Assembly (NCBI RefSeq): GCF_963676685.1
Contig: NC_092350.1
Span: forward strand, 65,837,674 to 65,901,673
Direction of reading: 5' to 3'
Origin: Mytilus edulis
Taxonomy: Eukaryota; Mollusca; Bivalvia; Mytilida; Mytilidae
Length of the DNA stretch: 64,000 bases
Positions 1 through 11,416 of the stretch are shown here, one piece after another. How positions within the stretch are numbered: the stretch's first letter is position 1; every line of letters starts with the position of its first letter. Made by a program: the position numbers and the translations under genes. Below the pieces are notes generated by a model. It was not told the DNA's origin and did no database searches. It worked only from the letters and a program-made list of their open reading frames with translations.

Positions 1-1426
1 TGATTGCTTACCGGAACCACAGAATTGTTAAACTGAGATCTGAGAAACAGGAAATATGTTTTTTTTTCTTTTGAATTTTTAATATTACTATAAATCATCA
101 ATCGAAGCTGTTTAAGAGATTTTCAACTTTCATTCGATACATTAGGTACTAGTACTTATTTACATATTTTAAAACTTGCATTAATCATTACGACACATTT
201 TGCTACTTTCGGGTATACATGTACTCTTACAGACTAGGGTTGAGTTGGTTGTGATACCAGTTTACTCAAATTATTTTCTGCTTTACTACAGATGTTGTCA
301 AAATGTCTGTCTTTTATATTGTAGTCAAGTTTGTAACAGTATAGTGTTTCGCCTTCTTTATCGGATGTGATTTATTAATATTACTGCAATGTTTTATTCT
401 TATTCCACATTTGGTTTAACTTTCAGAATTTTATAAATGCACGTTTGCATCCTCTACGTTCATTGTGTCATGGATCTCGCCTTATTTGTTCGTTGAACCT
501 TGTTTTGTTTGTATTGTGTTGATGTAATAAGTTAAGCATATTTGACTTAGTTCTCTGTATAGTCTTGTTTTGTCGTAATGTTGCACTAATGACTACGTAA
601 GGGTATGGTTGTCGACGAGCATAGGCGTTTAAACTCGTTGCATTTGGTATGTACTGATCACCACAAGAGTGTTGTTCATAGGTGTTTTTTTTTGTCGTAT
701 TGTAAATAAACTAGTCCGTTTTTCTCGATTGCATTGATTTACATTGGTTATATTGAGATCATAGATAGTTTGTTGGGTGCGAACCAAGATGCAATTGCTA
801 ACTTTTACTACATTGTATCTTGAAAAAAATGGGAGTTGTCTCATTGGCACTAATACCACATCCTCTTATATTTAAATTGATAGAGACAATTCAAATCAAG
901 ACTTTTGCCTTTATAATGTATAATTATACTGGTTTAACTATTGTAAGAAGAAAATGATATTTTCATAGATTTTTATAAAATGTGATATAAGAAAAGTATA
1001 GAATGAGACACTATCGAATTCACAAATTTCACATCTTAACGACAACTAGAGTCAGTTTCACAAACAAAGCTTACGGCTAAGATTGGTCGTTAGTATACTG
1101 AATTGTTCATGCCTTAATAATGAACAATCTTAGGTGTAAGGTTTTTTTTTGGTGATACCGACTCCTGATACCAAATCTATTAGTTTACGTATTCCGAAAC
1201 TCAAATAAATTGAACTGGGACTTTTTACAGTTACTTAGTTACGTGTATATACGCAGTCGCTATAGAACGAAGTGCCTTAGGCCCTGCTGAGGATTTGTAT
1301 TTTTTCAACCTTCTTAAAAAAATTCATAGAGATTCATTCACAAAAACTAAAGTTATTGTCTGGAAACCAATGTGTCTTTGGACAACGATGCAGACGACGA
1401 CGCAGACATCAAACCATTATACGAGA

Positions 1427-1457
<31 letters not shown>

Positions 1458-1799
1458 AAAAAAACGGTCGTATAACCAGTACACCAATGAAAGGGATGCT
1501 AAGCACAAGTATGGATGTGGTGTGAATAAAACTTTAATAAATATATTATGTGGAACAAAATACAACGATGCAAAACTTTTCAAATATACATGTTAACATA
1601 GATCTGAAATTAATTTCGATTGGCCATCATAGCAATGAATAATTGTACAAGAGGAAAGAGAAAAAAACAGTTATGAAAGAAAAAAAATGACATAAATGTT
1701 ACTGATCTATTTCAAATTCATTTGAAGTTAAATATATCTTCTGTATAATGATGTTCACATTAACATCTTTCATTATTGTTAATTTATGACACTTGCTAT
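1..1799. other. Gene-free AT-rich stretch
   Basis: I see no supportable gene here. It contains a poly-C then poly-A tract near 1430-1465 and, at about 825-870, the tail of the dispersed mussel-type repeat (gttgtctcattggcactaat then ataccacat). Short open frames overlap on both strands around 1300-1600 and have low-complexity K/N/P composition, so I treat them as chance. Confidence 0.5.
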
Positions 1800-4700
1800 C
1801 TAACTTGAGTCCGGCTCTTCAAATGGCTGAATAGCAAAGGACGGTGGACTGGATGGTTCCTCTCTGTCACTGATCCCTTTTGTTGCAGCTCTTGGTCTCA
1901 GAGCTGCACCTCCTTTCTTACTACTCTGTTTTTTCCTTGCACTTTTCTTATCCAATTGTAGAAACCAATTGTTCAAATAATCGGACCTCCACATGAGTTT
2001 CCTTTTCACAAATTGAATTTTTCCTGAATCGTCATCAGAGTCCGAACAACTGACTTCCTCGCTCTCTTCTGATGACATATAGTCATTATTCTCCAAAACA
2101 GTGAACAGATTTTCTTTATCAACATCTGCAATTGCTGTACTAACATTTAAGATTGCACGTCGCCTTACTCTTGCCTGAAATATATAATACATTTTGCAAT
2201 TATTTTTTTTACGGTTATGCATGATGGTAAATATAAAAAAAAATATATAGAACTTGTGGTAATAAAAGAATAAAATTTTAATGTCGAAAATTCCATTTTT
2301 TTTTATACTTTTATATGTATCTTGCAAATGGTTGCATATCTATCAATTCCACATTACTATACATGTATATAAATTTTGCAACGCTTCACTAATTTCAATG
2401 CTCGAAATATTTTAATTTTTTGAGAATATAAAAGCAAATGTTAAGATTCTCCGTTAGCAATTTATAAATATGTAATATTTCATTTTCAAGTTAAAGTCTT
2501 AATAAATATTAAGCTAGCTATATCTAAGGAATGGTTTTCACATCTTTTATCAGAAAGACTTGTTGCTAAAGATTTTTATCATCTGTTATTTTCATCAATT
2601 GTTTATAGTAATTTGTTTACAAAATATTATTTTGATTATCTTATAGACCAATAGGCCACTTTCGAGACCGACGCATTTCCGTCGAACAGTTTTGTTTTAG
2701 TGAAGATCATTCGTGCGGTTAGGGGCGTTGTCACTTCCTCTATGGGTTTAAAAGAAAAAAATGCTATAATGTGTAGTGTACGAATTATTCGGCAAATAAA
2801 ATTCTTATAATTAATAATCAACACTGCTGTCATTTGGGGACTTGTGATTAAGTACCTACGGAACAAACACAATTTCTGATTAATCCTGTATAATGACGAT
2901 CACGAAGTCGCATGATAAAGTATTGCAGGGATACAGGCGGTCCCTCAATCATGGAAATGACATTACACAGACGAGCATAATTGCCGAATGGACTTCGCAT
3001 AACTCGAAAGTTGGCTACCATACGTTCTATAACGACCGCTTCCTTTAGACACTCTTTATAACTGATAAATGTTCCCAACTCAATAAGTCTTGTTTTTTTA
3101 TAACATTGATTTACATTTACATTTTTTTGCTATAATAACGTTGTCAGTTTTCTTTTACTAATAAGGATGAAAAATCTTTTTGGTTTCTCTCGCAATCTTG
3201 TATTCCCATAAACATGTCATTAAAAGAAGTCTGAACCTGACATTCTAATCGACAACCTTTAAGGGTTTTTTTTCAGAAACACGACTTATTGTCCATGTAA
3301 TTAATTTTACTCACTGATGATTTTCTTTGTCTTTTTCTTTGCTGTTTTCTGGACTTTTCTATTGTATTTTCTTTGGTTTTTCTGGACTTTGTCTTGAGGG
3401 TGTGGAAATAAGTTCTGCATCCCTCTACAAAATATGGCACATTATGTATTGAAGTAATGAATTACAAAAAAAGAGGAACTTGACATTCATAAATATATTT
3501 TTATCTGTATTCTTATATCGTATACAGGGGCAGACTCAGCCATTCCAAGCCAACAAGAAATGTATAGATACAAAAAAATTTATACCTTGGCCGTGTATAA
3601 TAATCAAGTATGTTTATCATGTTTATTGAATAAATGAAAGAGTGCAGCAATTTTTATTGTAATGCAGCAAACATTTACAACAGTTTTAATTCAAGTAGTA
3701 TGCTATTTTATAGATACTTAAAAGATTTTATCAAGAATACGTACTGTATGCCATGTCTCTATCAAAACTGCCAATTTTATTTCCAAGAGCGACGAGAACT
3801 TCCCGTGTGTGTGTTGAATTTCTTCCTTCTTTAAATCTGTAAGTCATATAAGTAATATTTATTTACAAAGTACAGTTATTTGAAGATAGTCTTAAAAGGT
3901 GTAAAACGACATGCAAAACATACATGTATTCGTACCATGTTTGTGCTAGTTGATTAATGCCTTAATTAAAGGAAAAGGGCATCATTGTTTTTTTAATGGT
4001 AAGGCAGCAACCATTTGATTTTCTGGGGGGGGGGGGGGGGGGGGCTATGGTTTTTTTTTGGAAAAAAAAGTTTGTTTCCATTTTTTTGGAAAAAAAAATA
4101 ATTTGTTTTTGATTCTAAGAAAAAAAAAATGTTTGTTTCACCCTCAGCGGCCACTATATGTAATGCTAAAATTGAAAGAAAAAAATTGTTTTCGACTTGT
4201 CGCGAAAAAAAAAGAAAAAAAAAAGTTTGTACAGAAAAAAAAAACCATAGCCCCCCCCCCAGAAAATCAAATGGTTGCTGCCTAATTGCGTTCGTTCGAC
4301 CTTTAGTTAACCAGTATATATGAACATAAGATAGTGCGAGTAAGTTATAATATCATAATGACATACTTTTCTGTGACTATTTTTTTATTTTGACAAGGTT
4401 AACCCATGATTGCTCATGTATGCGGGTACAAGTGGAGGCGAGACAGGTTACATACTTAAGGACATTTTGTCATAGTAAATATGACATGATTAAAATTATT
4501 AAGCATTAAATATACAGTATTTTCGATATATTTAGCTCTGCGATACACAGAATATATTTTCCTTTTATCAAACACTAAATATTTGTGGAGGGCATGCACT
4601 GTGATAATACGAAACATACTTCCTTCTGGATAGTGTTTGTTATAAATAATGAATTACAGAATAATTCGTGTTTAAACGATAAAGCTTTTTAAACCTTTAT

Positions 4701-6459
4701 AAATATTATATTTATAATTTCTGTCGTGTGAAAATGGGATAGTAAAAATTGTACAAATGTACCTACCCTTTGCTAAAATCCCATGTTTTTTCATCCTCCA
4801 TTAAATCATTGACTGCACTGTGTACGCCATTCTGAAAGATAAGTAAATGGTCCGTATTATCATTTGTTTTGTTTTAAGCATACATTAAGAATAAAACAAT
4901 GTTTTCAAATACATTTCTTTGAAATACATCCAATAAATTTAAATCGATCCGCTGAACAGAAATTACATGTAATGTAATAACTGGTGGAAAAGAGATTGAA
5001 ATAAATTAATTCTTTGACAAATAAACCACTTCGCGTGCACAGAAAAAAAAACATGGCTTGGGCATTTTAACTCTTTTTTTTGGGGGGAAAAGGGGGGGGG
5101 GGTATTGCTTTTAATTAATTTGCAGAAATTTGTACGGAAAATTAAAATAATTGTAATGATCGATGAATGAGTGACAGTATATCGAAGGCAAACCTTTATG
5201 ATTCAGTACCTTAATTCTATCGTCCACTTTTGTGTCTTTTATGGTGGACTTTTTTGTGGTACTAGCCTCCATCACAGTTTCTTTTATAATGGATTTCAAT
5301 TGTCCAACTGTAATTGACAAGACCTGTGACTCATCTAAAATGTGAAATCAAGTAAGTTATTGCTGAATGTTAATGTATAGTGTTTTTAAACAGTAAAACA
5401 ATTGACTTATTCGTGGATGGAAAGTCTACCAATGTTTCAGGGACGGATCTATCTGCGGCAATTTAAAAAAACGGGGGGCATATGTACACCATTCAAATGC
5501 ATTGATCGTCAAAAAAGGGGGTTTCTAAAAAGGCTAGAACCCAAACCCCTGGATCGGCCACTGTAGATGAAGAGGACTTAATTTTTTTTTATAATGGAAT
5601 ATATATTTCTATTATTATTTTTGTCCTTCGTGATCATGGAATTTTGCTATCCGTGATTCTTTTTTACACGAATTTTTTTTTCTGCAAAGAATATACGAAT
5701 TATAATAAGATTCTTTTTTATATCATCGAGATCGAACTGAGAACAGAACATCCGGTTTTAAGATACGGTTTTATATGCACGTATGCTTGATCAGCAAATA
5801 AAGGATAAGCACATTCTTTTTCATTTTCGCACTTTTTTCATTAAAAATAATCAATGCGTTTTATGTTTTTCCTCTGATTTCGAGTTGACCCTAATGGTTA
5901 TTTTGGGTCTCACTAATTAGCGACAACAAGCGTCAAGAAGCGACAACAAGCGTCAACAAGCGACAAGAAGCGACAACAAGAATTATTTAGCGACAAGAAA
6001 ACATTTTTTCTATCAATTTTAACTTTCTTGTCGCTAAAATTATTTTCTTTTGCATATTCTTTTAATATTTATTGCAATAATTAATTTTAATTAAAAAAAT
6101 ATGTTTTCTTGTCGCTAAATAGTTTCTTGTCGCTTGTTGTCGCTAAAATAATTCTTGTTGTCGCTTCTTGTCGCTTGTTGACGCTTGTTGTCGCTAAAAT
6201 TCTTGTTGTCGCTAATTAGTGAGACCGGTTATTTTTAATAATTTGTAGACGTAACCTAAAATGTATCATATATATTTAAAACATAAGTCACTTAATTTAC
6301 GTTTTTTAAAGTTTGTAAGGACGAGTAAGATAATTGAAACTTACCATTCTGGCTACCATCTAATGATCTCAGTACATTTCTTCTTACAAGAGGTTCATTC
6401 TCTGGTGTACATATTCTGCTTGTTGACGGTTGACTATGGTAATTTTTTGGAGTGTTCAT
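1800..6459 (-). CDS. Six-exon gene, lysine/arginine-rich nuclear-type protein (293 aa)
   Basis: My splice model, all on the minus strand: 6459-6345, 5334-5210, 4831-4767, 3836-3745, 3424-3315, 2174-1800. Each intron has GT-AG ends and the phases match at all five joins, giving 882 nt with one stop; that agreement is the main evidence. The ATG at 6459 opens exon 1 (MNTPKNYHSQPSTS). The protein has a polar N-terminus, a middle helical part (TREVLVALGNKIGSFDRDMAY, about residues 112-132), a strongly basic stretch (about 139-175, KQQRKRQRKSS then RVRRRA), an acidic segment with DYMSSEESEE (200-209), a WRSDYLNNWFLQLD motif (231-244) and a basic Pro/Ser tail. The order basic block, 'DYMS-EE', acidic run, 'WRS..LN..F..LD' resembles animal proteins of uncertain function that I remember as C14orf93-like or transposon-linked. 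That link is a memory-based guess. A nuclear, nucleic-acid-binding role is inferred from the basic block only. Confidence 0.72.
2636..3090 (-). other. Unrecognised open stretch in intron 5
   Basis: Two adjacent short minus-strand open frames (2636-2872 and 2848-3078) lie within intron 5 of the six-exon gene. The second reads MGTFISYKECLKEAV and later VANFRVMRSPFGNY, which looks protein-like and has higher GC than the surrounding DNA. I do not recognise it. It could be an exonic relic of an inserted element or an alternative exon; it does not fit the phase of my splice model. Confidence 0.2.
4003..4282. mobile_element. Foldback MITE with TAA target duplication (PIF/Harbinger-like)
   Basis: The 22-bp ends at 4003-4024 and 4261-4282 (ggcagcaaccatttgatttt and its complement) are perfect inverted repeats. 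The pairing continues inward through a G run of about 21 facing a C run of about 10 and then ctatgg/ccatag. A TAA trinucleotide stands directly outside both ends (4000-4002, 4283-4285). A TAA duplication with ends starting GG is typical of PIF/Harbinger-type MITEs; the class is inferred from that. It sits in intron 3 of the six-exon gene. Confidence 0.7.
5905..6226. mobile_element. Small foldback element with 9-bp target duplication (Mutator-like)
   Basis: The left end gggtctcactaattagcgac and the right end gtcgctaattagtgagacc are inverted repeats. They are flanked by a perfect 9-bp direct repeat ggttatttt at 5896-5904 and 6227-6235. Both arms consist of iterations of the phrases gcgacaacaag, gcgtcaacaag and gcgacaagaa; the centre is AT-rich. 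No coding capacity is present. A 9-bp duplication is characteristic of Mutator-like elements, hence the tentative class. It lies in intron 1 of the six-exon gene. Confidence 0.8.
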
Positions 6460-6539
6460 TTTGAAGGTACAATGATCAATTTCAAAATATCATGATATTT
6501 AAGTATTGATTGTTTCAAAGGGGGGTCTTCTTGCTTCTC

Positions 6540-6625
6540 ATATCTAAACACCTGGTTGGCCCGGGTATAAGCGAGGGGCGGAAAGTACTTCCTACCAACA
6601 GGTAACTTGCAACTGATTGGTTGAT
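6540..6625 (-). promoter_or_regulatory. Possible promoter of the six-exon gene
   Basis: This GC-richer island lies 80-165 bp upstream of the minus-strand ATG at 6459. Read on the minus strand it contains a CCAAT-type box (caaccaatcag, near 6610-6620). No TATA box is evident. Evidence is compositional only. Confidence 0.25.
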
Positions 6626-7311
6626 CAGCCTTTTTTTTATGATTTTTATGACCATATCGAAAAGTGATATTCATTTTGAAGAAAATATATTGATGTGTCT
6701 TTTTTTTTTTAATAAATTTTGACACTAGTTTCTTGTAATCAAATACTTCAAATCTTTGGATATGGCTTATGACAAATATAAATCATTTTTTTATAGACAG
6801 ATTTTATTATATGTCTCTGTTAAGGTAAACTGTTTGAATGATTTCTGTTAGGTGACAGTACACAAGAAAATGAAACTTTTTATGCATTACAATTTCACTG
6901 CAATCATCGGGTCAGTGGTAGTTGATGATGAATATCATTTGATTTTTTAATAACTCCACTACTAGTACTCTACATTGGGTTTTTTGATGTTGATAAAATT
7001 CTCAATTAATAAGCAATTTACGTAGATTTAATATAAGTCGTTTATAAATATTGTGATAGATAATTTTGTGAAACTTGTAGATATAGAAATAAGTAAACGG
7101 ACTGACGTTGAGTCTTAAAAGAAAAAAAATTCAAATATATTTGTTCTGTGCAGAAATTAATTGATGTGTTTAGAAATAAAGATTTATTGGAATCATAGTC
7201 TTTTGATAATAATAAAAAAAAAAGACATATATGACAACGTGTGGTCTTGAATGTAGGACAGAAAGTCGCAGGACAAAAAGTCACGGACAAAAAGTCACAG
7301 GACAAAAAGTC

Positions 7312-8095
7312 CGGCAATGGACATTTGAGCGCATTGACAGGACATTTGAGCGAAAAAAAAAGGACGTTTGAGCGCCAAAGTATAGGACATTTGAGCGCCT
7401 AAATTTTAGGACATTTGAGCGAAAATAAGAATAAGCGTAGGACATTTGAGCGAAAACAAGTCTTGGATAGAGAATTGTCTTATTGGCAATCATACCACAT
7501 TTTCTTACGAATATAGTTCATTAAATGAGGAGTTTACCAACAAAAAGATTAAAACATATTTTAATTGTAAAAAACAAAGCACTAAAAACAAAGCACAGTC
7601 ATAAAACAGGAGTTTACCAACAAAAAGATTAAAACATCTTTTAATTGTAAACAAAGCACTAAAAACAAAGCACTGTCATAAAACATAAAACTCGGCAACG
7701 GCATTATTTACAAGTCTGTTCGGGCTTGGAACTTATATCCCAGGCTTCTGACATAAAAATCCCTCGTAATTTCCTGCTGGCAGTATTTCGAATGCAAATC
7801 CCGGAGATTCTGTTCCTTCTCCTTTTCTGTTCGGCTCTGCGGTGCATCAATGTTCAAACTCCGAATTTTTATGTAAGTCACAGATTGCAATTTGATAATA
7901 GTGTCAAGGAAAATATAAATTGATTACTTTTAAAAAAAAATCTTAATTCGTGTAAAATTATCAGGGAAAATTTCGCTCAAATGTCCTGTCTGAAAACTCA
8001 GGTAAGGTTAATATCCCGGCGCTCAAATGTCCTATGAAGTCGGCGCTCAAATGACCCTATGTGCTTTTTTCTTTTTCGCTCAAATGTCCTATGCC
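7312..8095. mobile_element. Inner phrase-type element with 9-bp target duplication
   Basis: It is bounded by a perfect 9-bp direct repeat caaaaagtc at 7303-7311 and 8096-8104. Its ends, cggcaatggacatttgagcg and the complement of ggcataggacatttgagcg, are inverted repeats. Both arms iterate the phrase aggacatttgagcg (five or more times left, about four right). The insertion interrupts the left arm of the outer element, and the interrupted arm reads through cleanly in the copy at 24537-25011. Class tentatively Mutator-like from the 9-bp duplication. Confidence 0.8.
7528..7685 (+). repeat. Tandem duplication, ~80-bp unit, two copies
   Basis: The unit beginning aggagtttaccaacaaaaag at 7528 recurs at 7608 with a few small differences, ending in cataaaac. 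It lies in the loop of the inner phrase-type element, next to a fragment of the dispersed mussel repeat (about 7470-7505). Confidence 0.75.
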
Positions 8096-8284
8096 CAAAA
8101 AGTCACAATTCATTATTTCTGACTATTATCTTTGAAATTTCTACAAAAATATTTTTGTATTTTTCTTCAACTGGGCCGCTTGAACTATTGTTTAATTTAA
8201 AAATCTAACTTTGAAAACAAAAATTATCAAAAAAATATCAATCATTTAGTTGTTATATATAATAAATAGAAATAGATAGAATTG

Positions 8285-8445
8285 GCACAATTAGGTGATT
8301 ATCTTATTGGCGCAAATGATACCTATAGTTTTGAAAATAAGGTGGCGCAAAAAAAGTATTGGGGCAATTAAGTTGTGGCGCAAACGAATTACTTTTTGGC
8401 GCAAAAAGATATCGCCCAAAATATAAAAGTAAATCATATAATTGT
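8285..8445. mobile_element. Third phrase-type insertion (ggcgcaaa motif)
   Basis: The motif ttggcgcaaa or a close variant is repeated about five times. The segment is absent from the matching part of the uninterrupted relative at 24537-25011, so it is an insertion in the outer element. The exact ends and target duplication are not clear to me. Confidence 0.4.
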
Positions 8446-8740
8446 TAAAAAAACAAAATGTCAAAGTGGCTTGGCACTTACTGGCTTCATTGTTCCAAGA
8501 AATCTTTCTGTTGCATGATTAAAATGAAATAAATCTTCATTTTTCAAGTAAAATGACAAATTTCTTAAATTTAAATATGAATATATGTATTAAAAAGTAA
8601 ATATTTCAAGATATTTCTCTTATATATATGTTCAAACAATTGTCAACATATTATTTGTGACTTTTTGTCCTGTGACTTTTTTTCCTACCAAATTTGTGAC
8701 TTTATGGCCTGTGACTTTCTGTCCGTTTACCGTGGTCTGA

Positions 8741-11074
8741 ACACGTCTTCTTTGATATTTATTATTAAAAAAAATCAGTTTATTTAGGTTCAACTGTTAT
8801 TTTAACAATAATTCTTTATTCCTTAAATTATGGAAGTTCATTTTTCTCTATTCTTTAATTTTTGTCCCATTTTTTCTTTTCTTTTTTTTCGTCTTATTCA
8901 ATTTTGATTTATTCGGTTAAATCAACTTAGGATTAACTGCCTAGATATATAGAATAAATCCTCGGCTGTATTTGTGAAATTTTAAAGAATTGTTGATCCT
9001 TCATGTTTTTTAAATTTTAATTTGTTTCGATCATACTTTAAAGATGACTGGTGACTGAGTCCCATATGTAAGACGTGTCGGGTGTACACAATGACACCAG
9101 TAACCTTTCCTCTTACATACCATTATTTCTAACGACTTACTATTTTTTTTTTATTAAGACACTTACATCCTCTAATATTTTCCACGTTTTTACATTTGTA
9201 CATTTTTGTTCAACTAATTGAAATATTTTTTTCACAAATGCTATGATAATTAATGTGTTTAACTGATCTAGTGCCACTGTGGCTGAATTTTCTACAATAT
9301 TTCAGAGAAAATGTTTCCCTTCCGAAACGGGAGAAATACAAAAAATGTTTTCAAGCTAGACACCTTGCAAATGATTACTTAAAACAATTTACATGCCACG
9401 AAACAAATTATTTTAATTCAATAAACGTGTATATGATACATTTGATTTCATTTTCTTATGGTTAGAAAAATGAAGATGCCATATATAAATCAATCAAATA
9501 TAATTCATCTGCATGACCCTTTTTCAACATCAGAAGACAAAATTATATTATATCATACATGTCTCTCGAGGTTTGTATATTGTCAGACCACATACTGATG
9601 TATTTCCTCAATATTCAAAACCTTGCATTTAATTGCATGACATTTCTTTTACAGAGATAAATGCCATACTGTGAACTATAAAAACAGACACCTCCTCCTA
9701 AATCACGGCGTCTAATAAACGATCGACATTTACAATTAAACGTACTTCAATCGCCTATGGCATCTATTTCCCCCCCCCCCCCCTGATTATTAGAAATTAA
9801 TTAATGCATGATAACTAAGATATATATATAGTTATAAATAAAGTTTGAACTTCGGTAAATTAAAAGCAATTAAGGGGGAAAAGTATATAATCCTCTTCCC
9901 GACCGACTTACCGAGTAACATTGACTACAAAGTGGAGAAATAACATGTATGCCGAAACTTTTTTTAATCATGAACTACATTTAGAATGATTTACTTAAAA
10001 TAGATAGTTTTCAAATTCATTATTAACTTTAAATGCAACGCAAGTTTATAGTTTCCCATCTAAATGTTTTTATCCGATTGCATCTTAAGAACCAGCACCT
10101 TCTCAACTTTTTGTGTTATATCAGGAAATTGTTGCGGTGCTTTGCCATGATGGTGTATTTCTTGATTTGTTCCTAAGCATTCTATTTTAAGGGAAATGTA
10201 TCTAGTATATGCGGTTATATTTAGCATGGTAATATGGCACTGGTTCTATATATTTTTTATTTTTTTTCTAAAAAAAATCCCATACCTCAATATCATAAGT
10301 ACTAGGACGAATTTGATAGACGAAACACAATCTTTCTGTAGTTTATTATTAGTGCTTGGGTTTTTCTTGTAAAGGTCAATCTGAGCATAGTATCTACGAA
10401 TCTAGTGCACTTGGGTTTAAACCTCAATATTTGCATTATTGTACATTTATGTTTCATATATAAACTGTGGACCTCTGTTTTGTTCACTTATCCCTACACT
10501 TCCACGCGGAATTGCAGACCAGTTTATCATATATAATGTATAACTAATTTTATGAAATATTTATCCGATCGCCTGGTTGAAGTTCAATATTTTTGACGGC
10601 GAAATACAAGACTATACTAATGATAAATTCTTGGCGAAATTCCACAAAATCCCCAGGAAAAAAGTTACAAGAAAAAGTCACAGCAAAACTGTTCTTCTGA
10701 TAAATAATTTTACACAAACATGTATGTTCTTATATTAAGGTCACAGCAAAGAAAAAGGTGCTTCTGATATTATTTTACTCAAACATGTATTGTACTTGTT
10801 TGAGTTAATTATGCCCATTTTTATATATAATATGAATTTAGACTTTTTCTCCTAATATATAAGTGCAGACCTTTATGCAACATATATCTTTTCTACATTC
10901 ATTTACATGCACTGTGACTTTCTTATCTATGATATTTTAACAGTAACTTTTCATTCAAACTGATATTTATCAATAATTTGGTGTGTATCTTGTAATATAT
11001 ATAGGACAGAAATTCACAGACAAAAAGTAACAAAACGAAAAGTGAAGGCCACAGTCTAAAACTCTTTCAAACAT
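8741..11074. other. Gene-free stretch
   Basis: I find no supportable coding exon. Contents are AT-rich sequence, a poly-C tract near 9770-9783, and a locally duplicated segment (cacagcaaa...cttctgata with acaaacatgtat) at about 10680-10800. Degraded traces of the aaaagtcaca phrase occur at about 10665-10685 and 10995-11040. Confidence 0.45.
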
Positions 11075-11225
11075 CTTATCGGGGCCTTTTATAGCTGACA
11101 ATGCGATATGGGCTTTGCTCATTGTTGAAGGCCGTACGGTGACCTATAGTTGTTAATGTCTGTGTCATTTTGGTCTTTTGTGGATAGTTGTCTCATTGGC
11201 ATACATACCACATCTTCTTTTTTAT
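11075..11225 (+). repeat. Dispersed mussel-type repeat, near-complete 3' part
   Basis: It contains the run ggggccttttatagctgaca, then gaaggccgtacggtgaccta, then gttgtctcattggcatacat and ends at accacatcttct. Other copies or fragments in this window are near 825, 7470, 22315, 26085 (minus), 31200, 37855-38985, 44455, 47690/62400 and 63420. I recognise the family from mussel sequence but cannot name its class. Confidence 0.75.
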
Positions 11226-11374
11226 ATACAAGGTTTTTAAAAAGAAATAAAATCAAGGAATTGTATATTTAAATATACAGTTCCTTGATAAAATATTGAT
11301 AACACACATTATTCTATAACAAACATCAAAGAAAATAAATGTATTTTTTCATTATATCTATTGGTCAAATTGTT

Positions 11375-11378
<4 letters not shown>

Positions 11379-11414
<36 letters not shown>
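11379..11414 (+). repeat. (GT)n microsatellite
   Basis: An uninterrupted GT dinucleotide run of about 18 units. Confidence 0.95.

Positions 11415-11416
<2 letters not shown>

Larger units (their letters stand above)
7251..8731. mobile_element. Phrase-type inverted-repeat element, outer copy (nested insertions)
   Basis: The left end (atgtaggacagaaagtc...) and right end (...gactttctgtccgtttac) are built from repeats of ggacaaaaagtcaca in opposite orientations. The flanks gtggtcttga (7241-7250) and gtggtctga (8732-8740) look like a slightly decayed 9-10 bp target duplication. A second, uninterrupted copy at 24537-25011 lies in the opposite orientation and shows that this copy was enlarged by at least two later insertions (7312-8095 and about 8285-8445). 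No protein is encoded. Confidence 0.7.

Noticed and set aside
1353-1596. Overlapping open frames on both strands around a poly-C/poly-A tract
   Set aside because: Low-complexity translation (poly-K, poly-P, poly-G), overlapping on both strands, and no splice or promoter context.
7042-7493. Cys/Phe-rich minus-strand frames (FCPVTFCP-type repeats)
   Set aside because: They are translations of the ggacaaaaagtc and ggacatttgagcg phrases of the inverted-repeat elements; the same occurs at 24479-24688.
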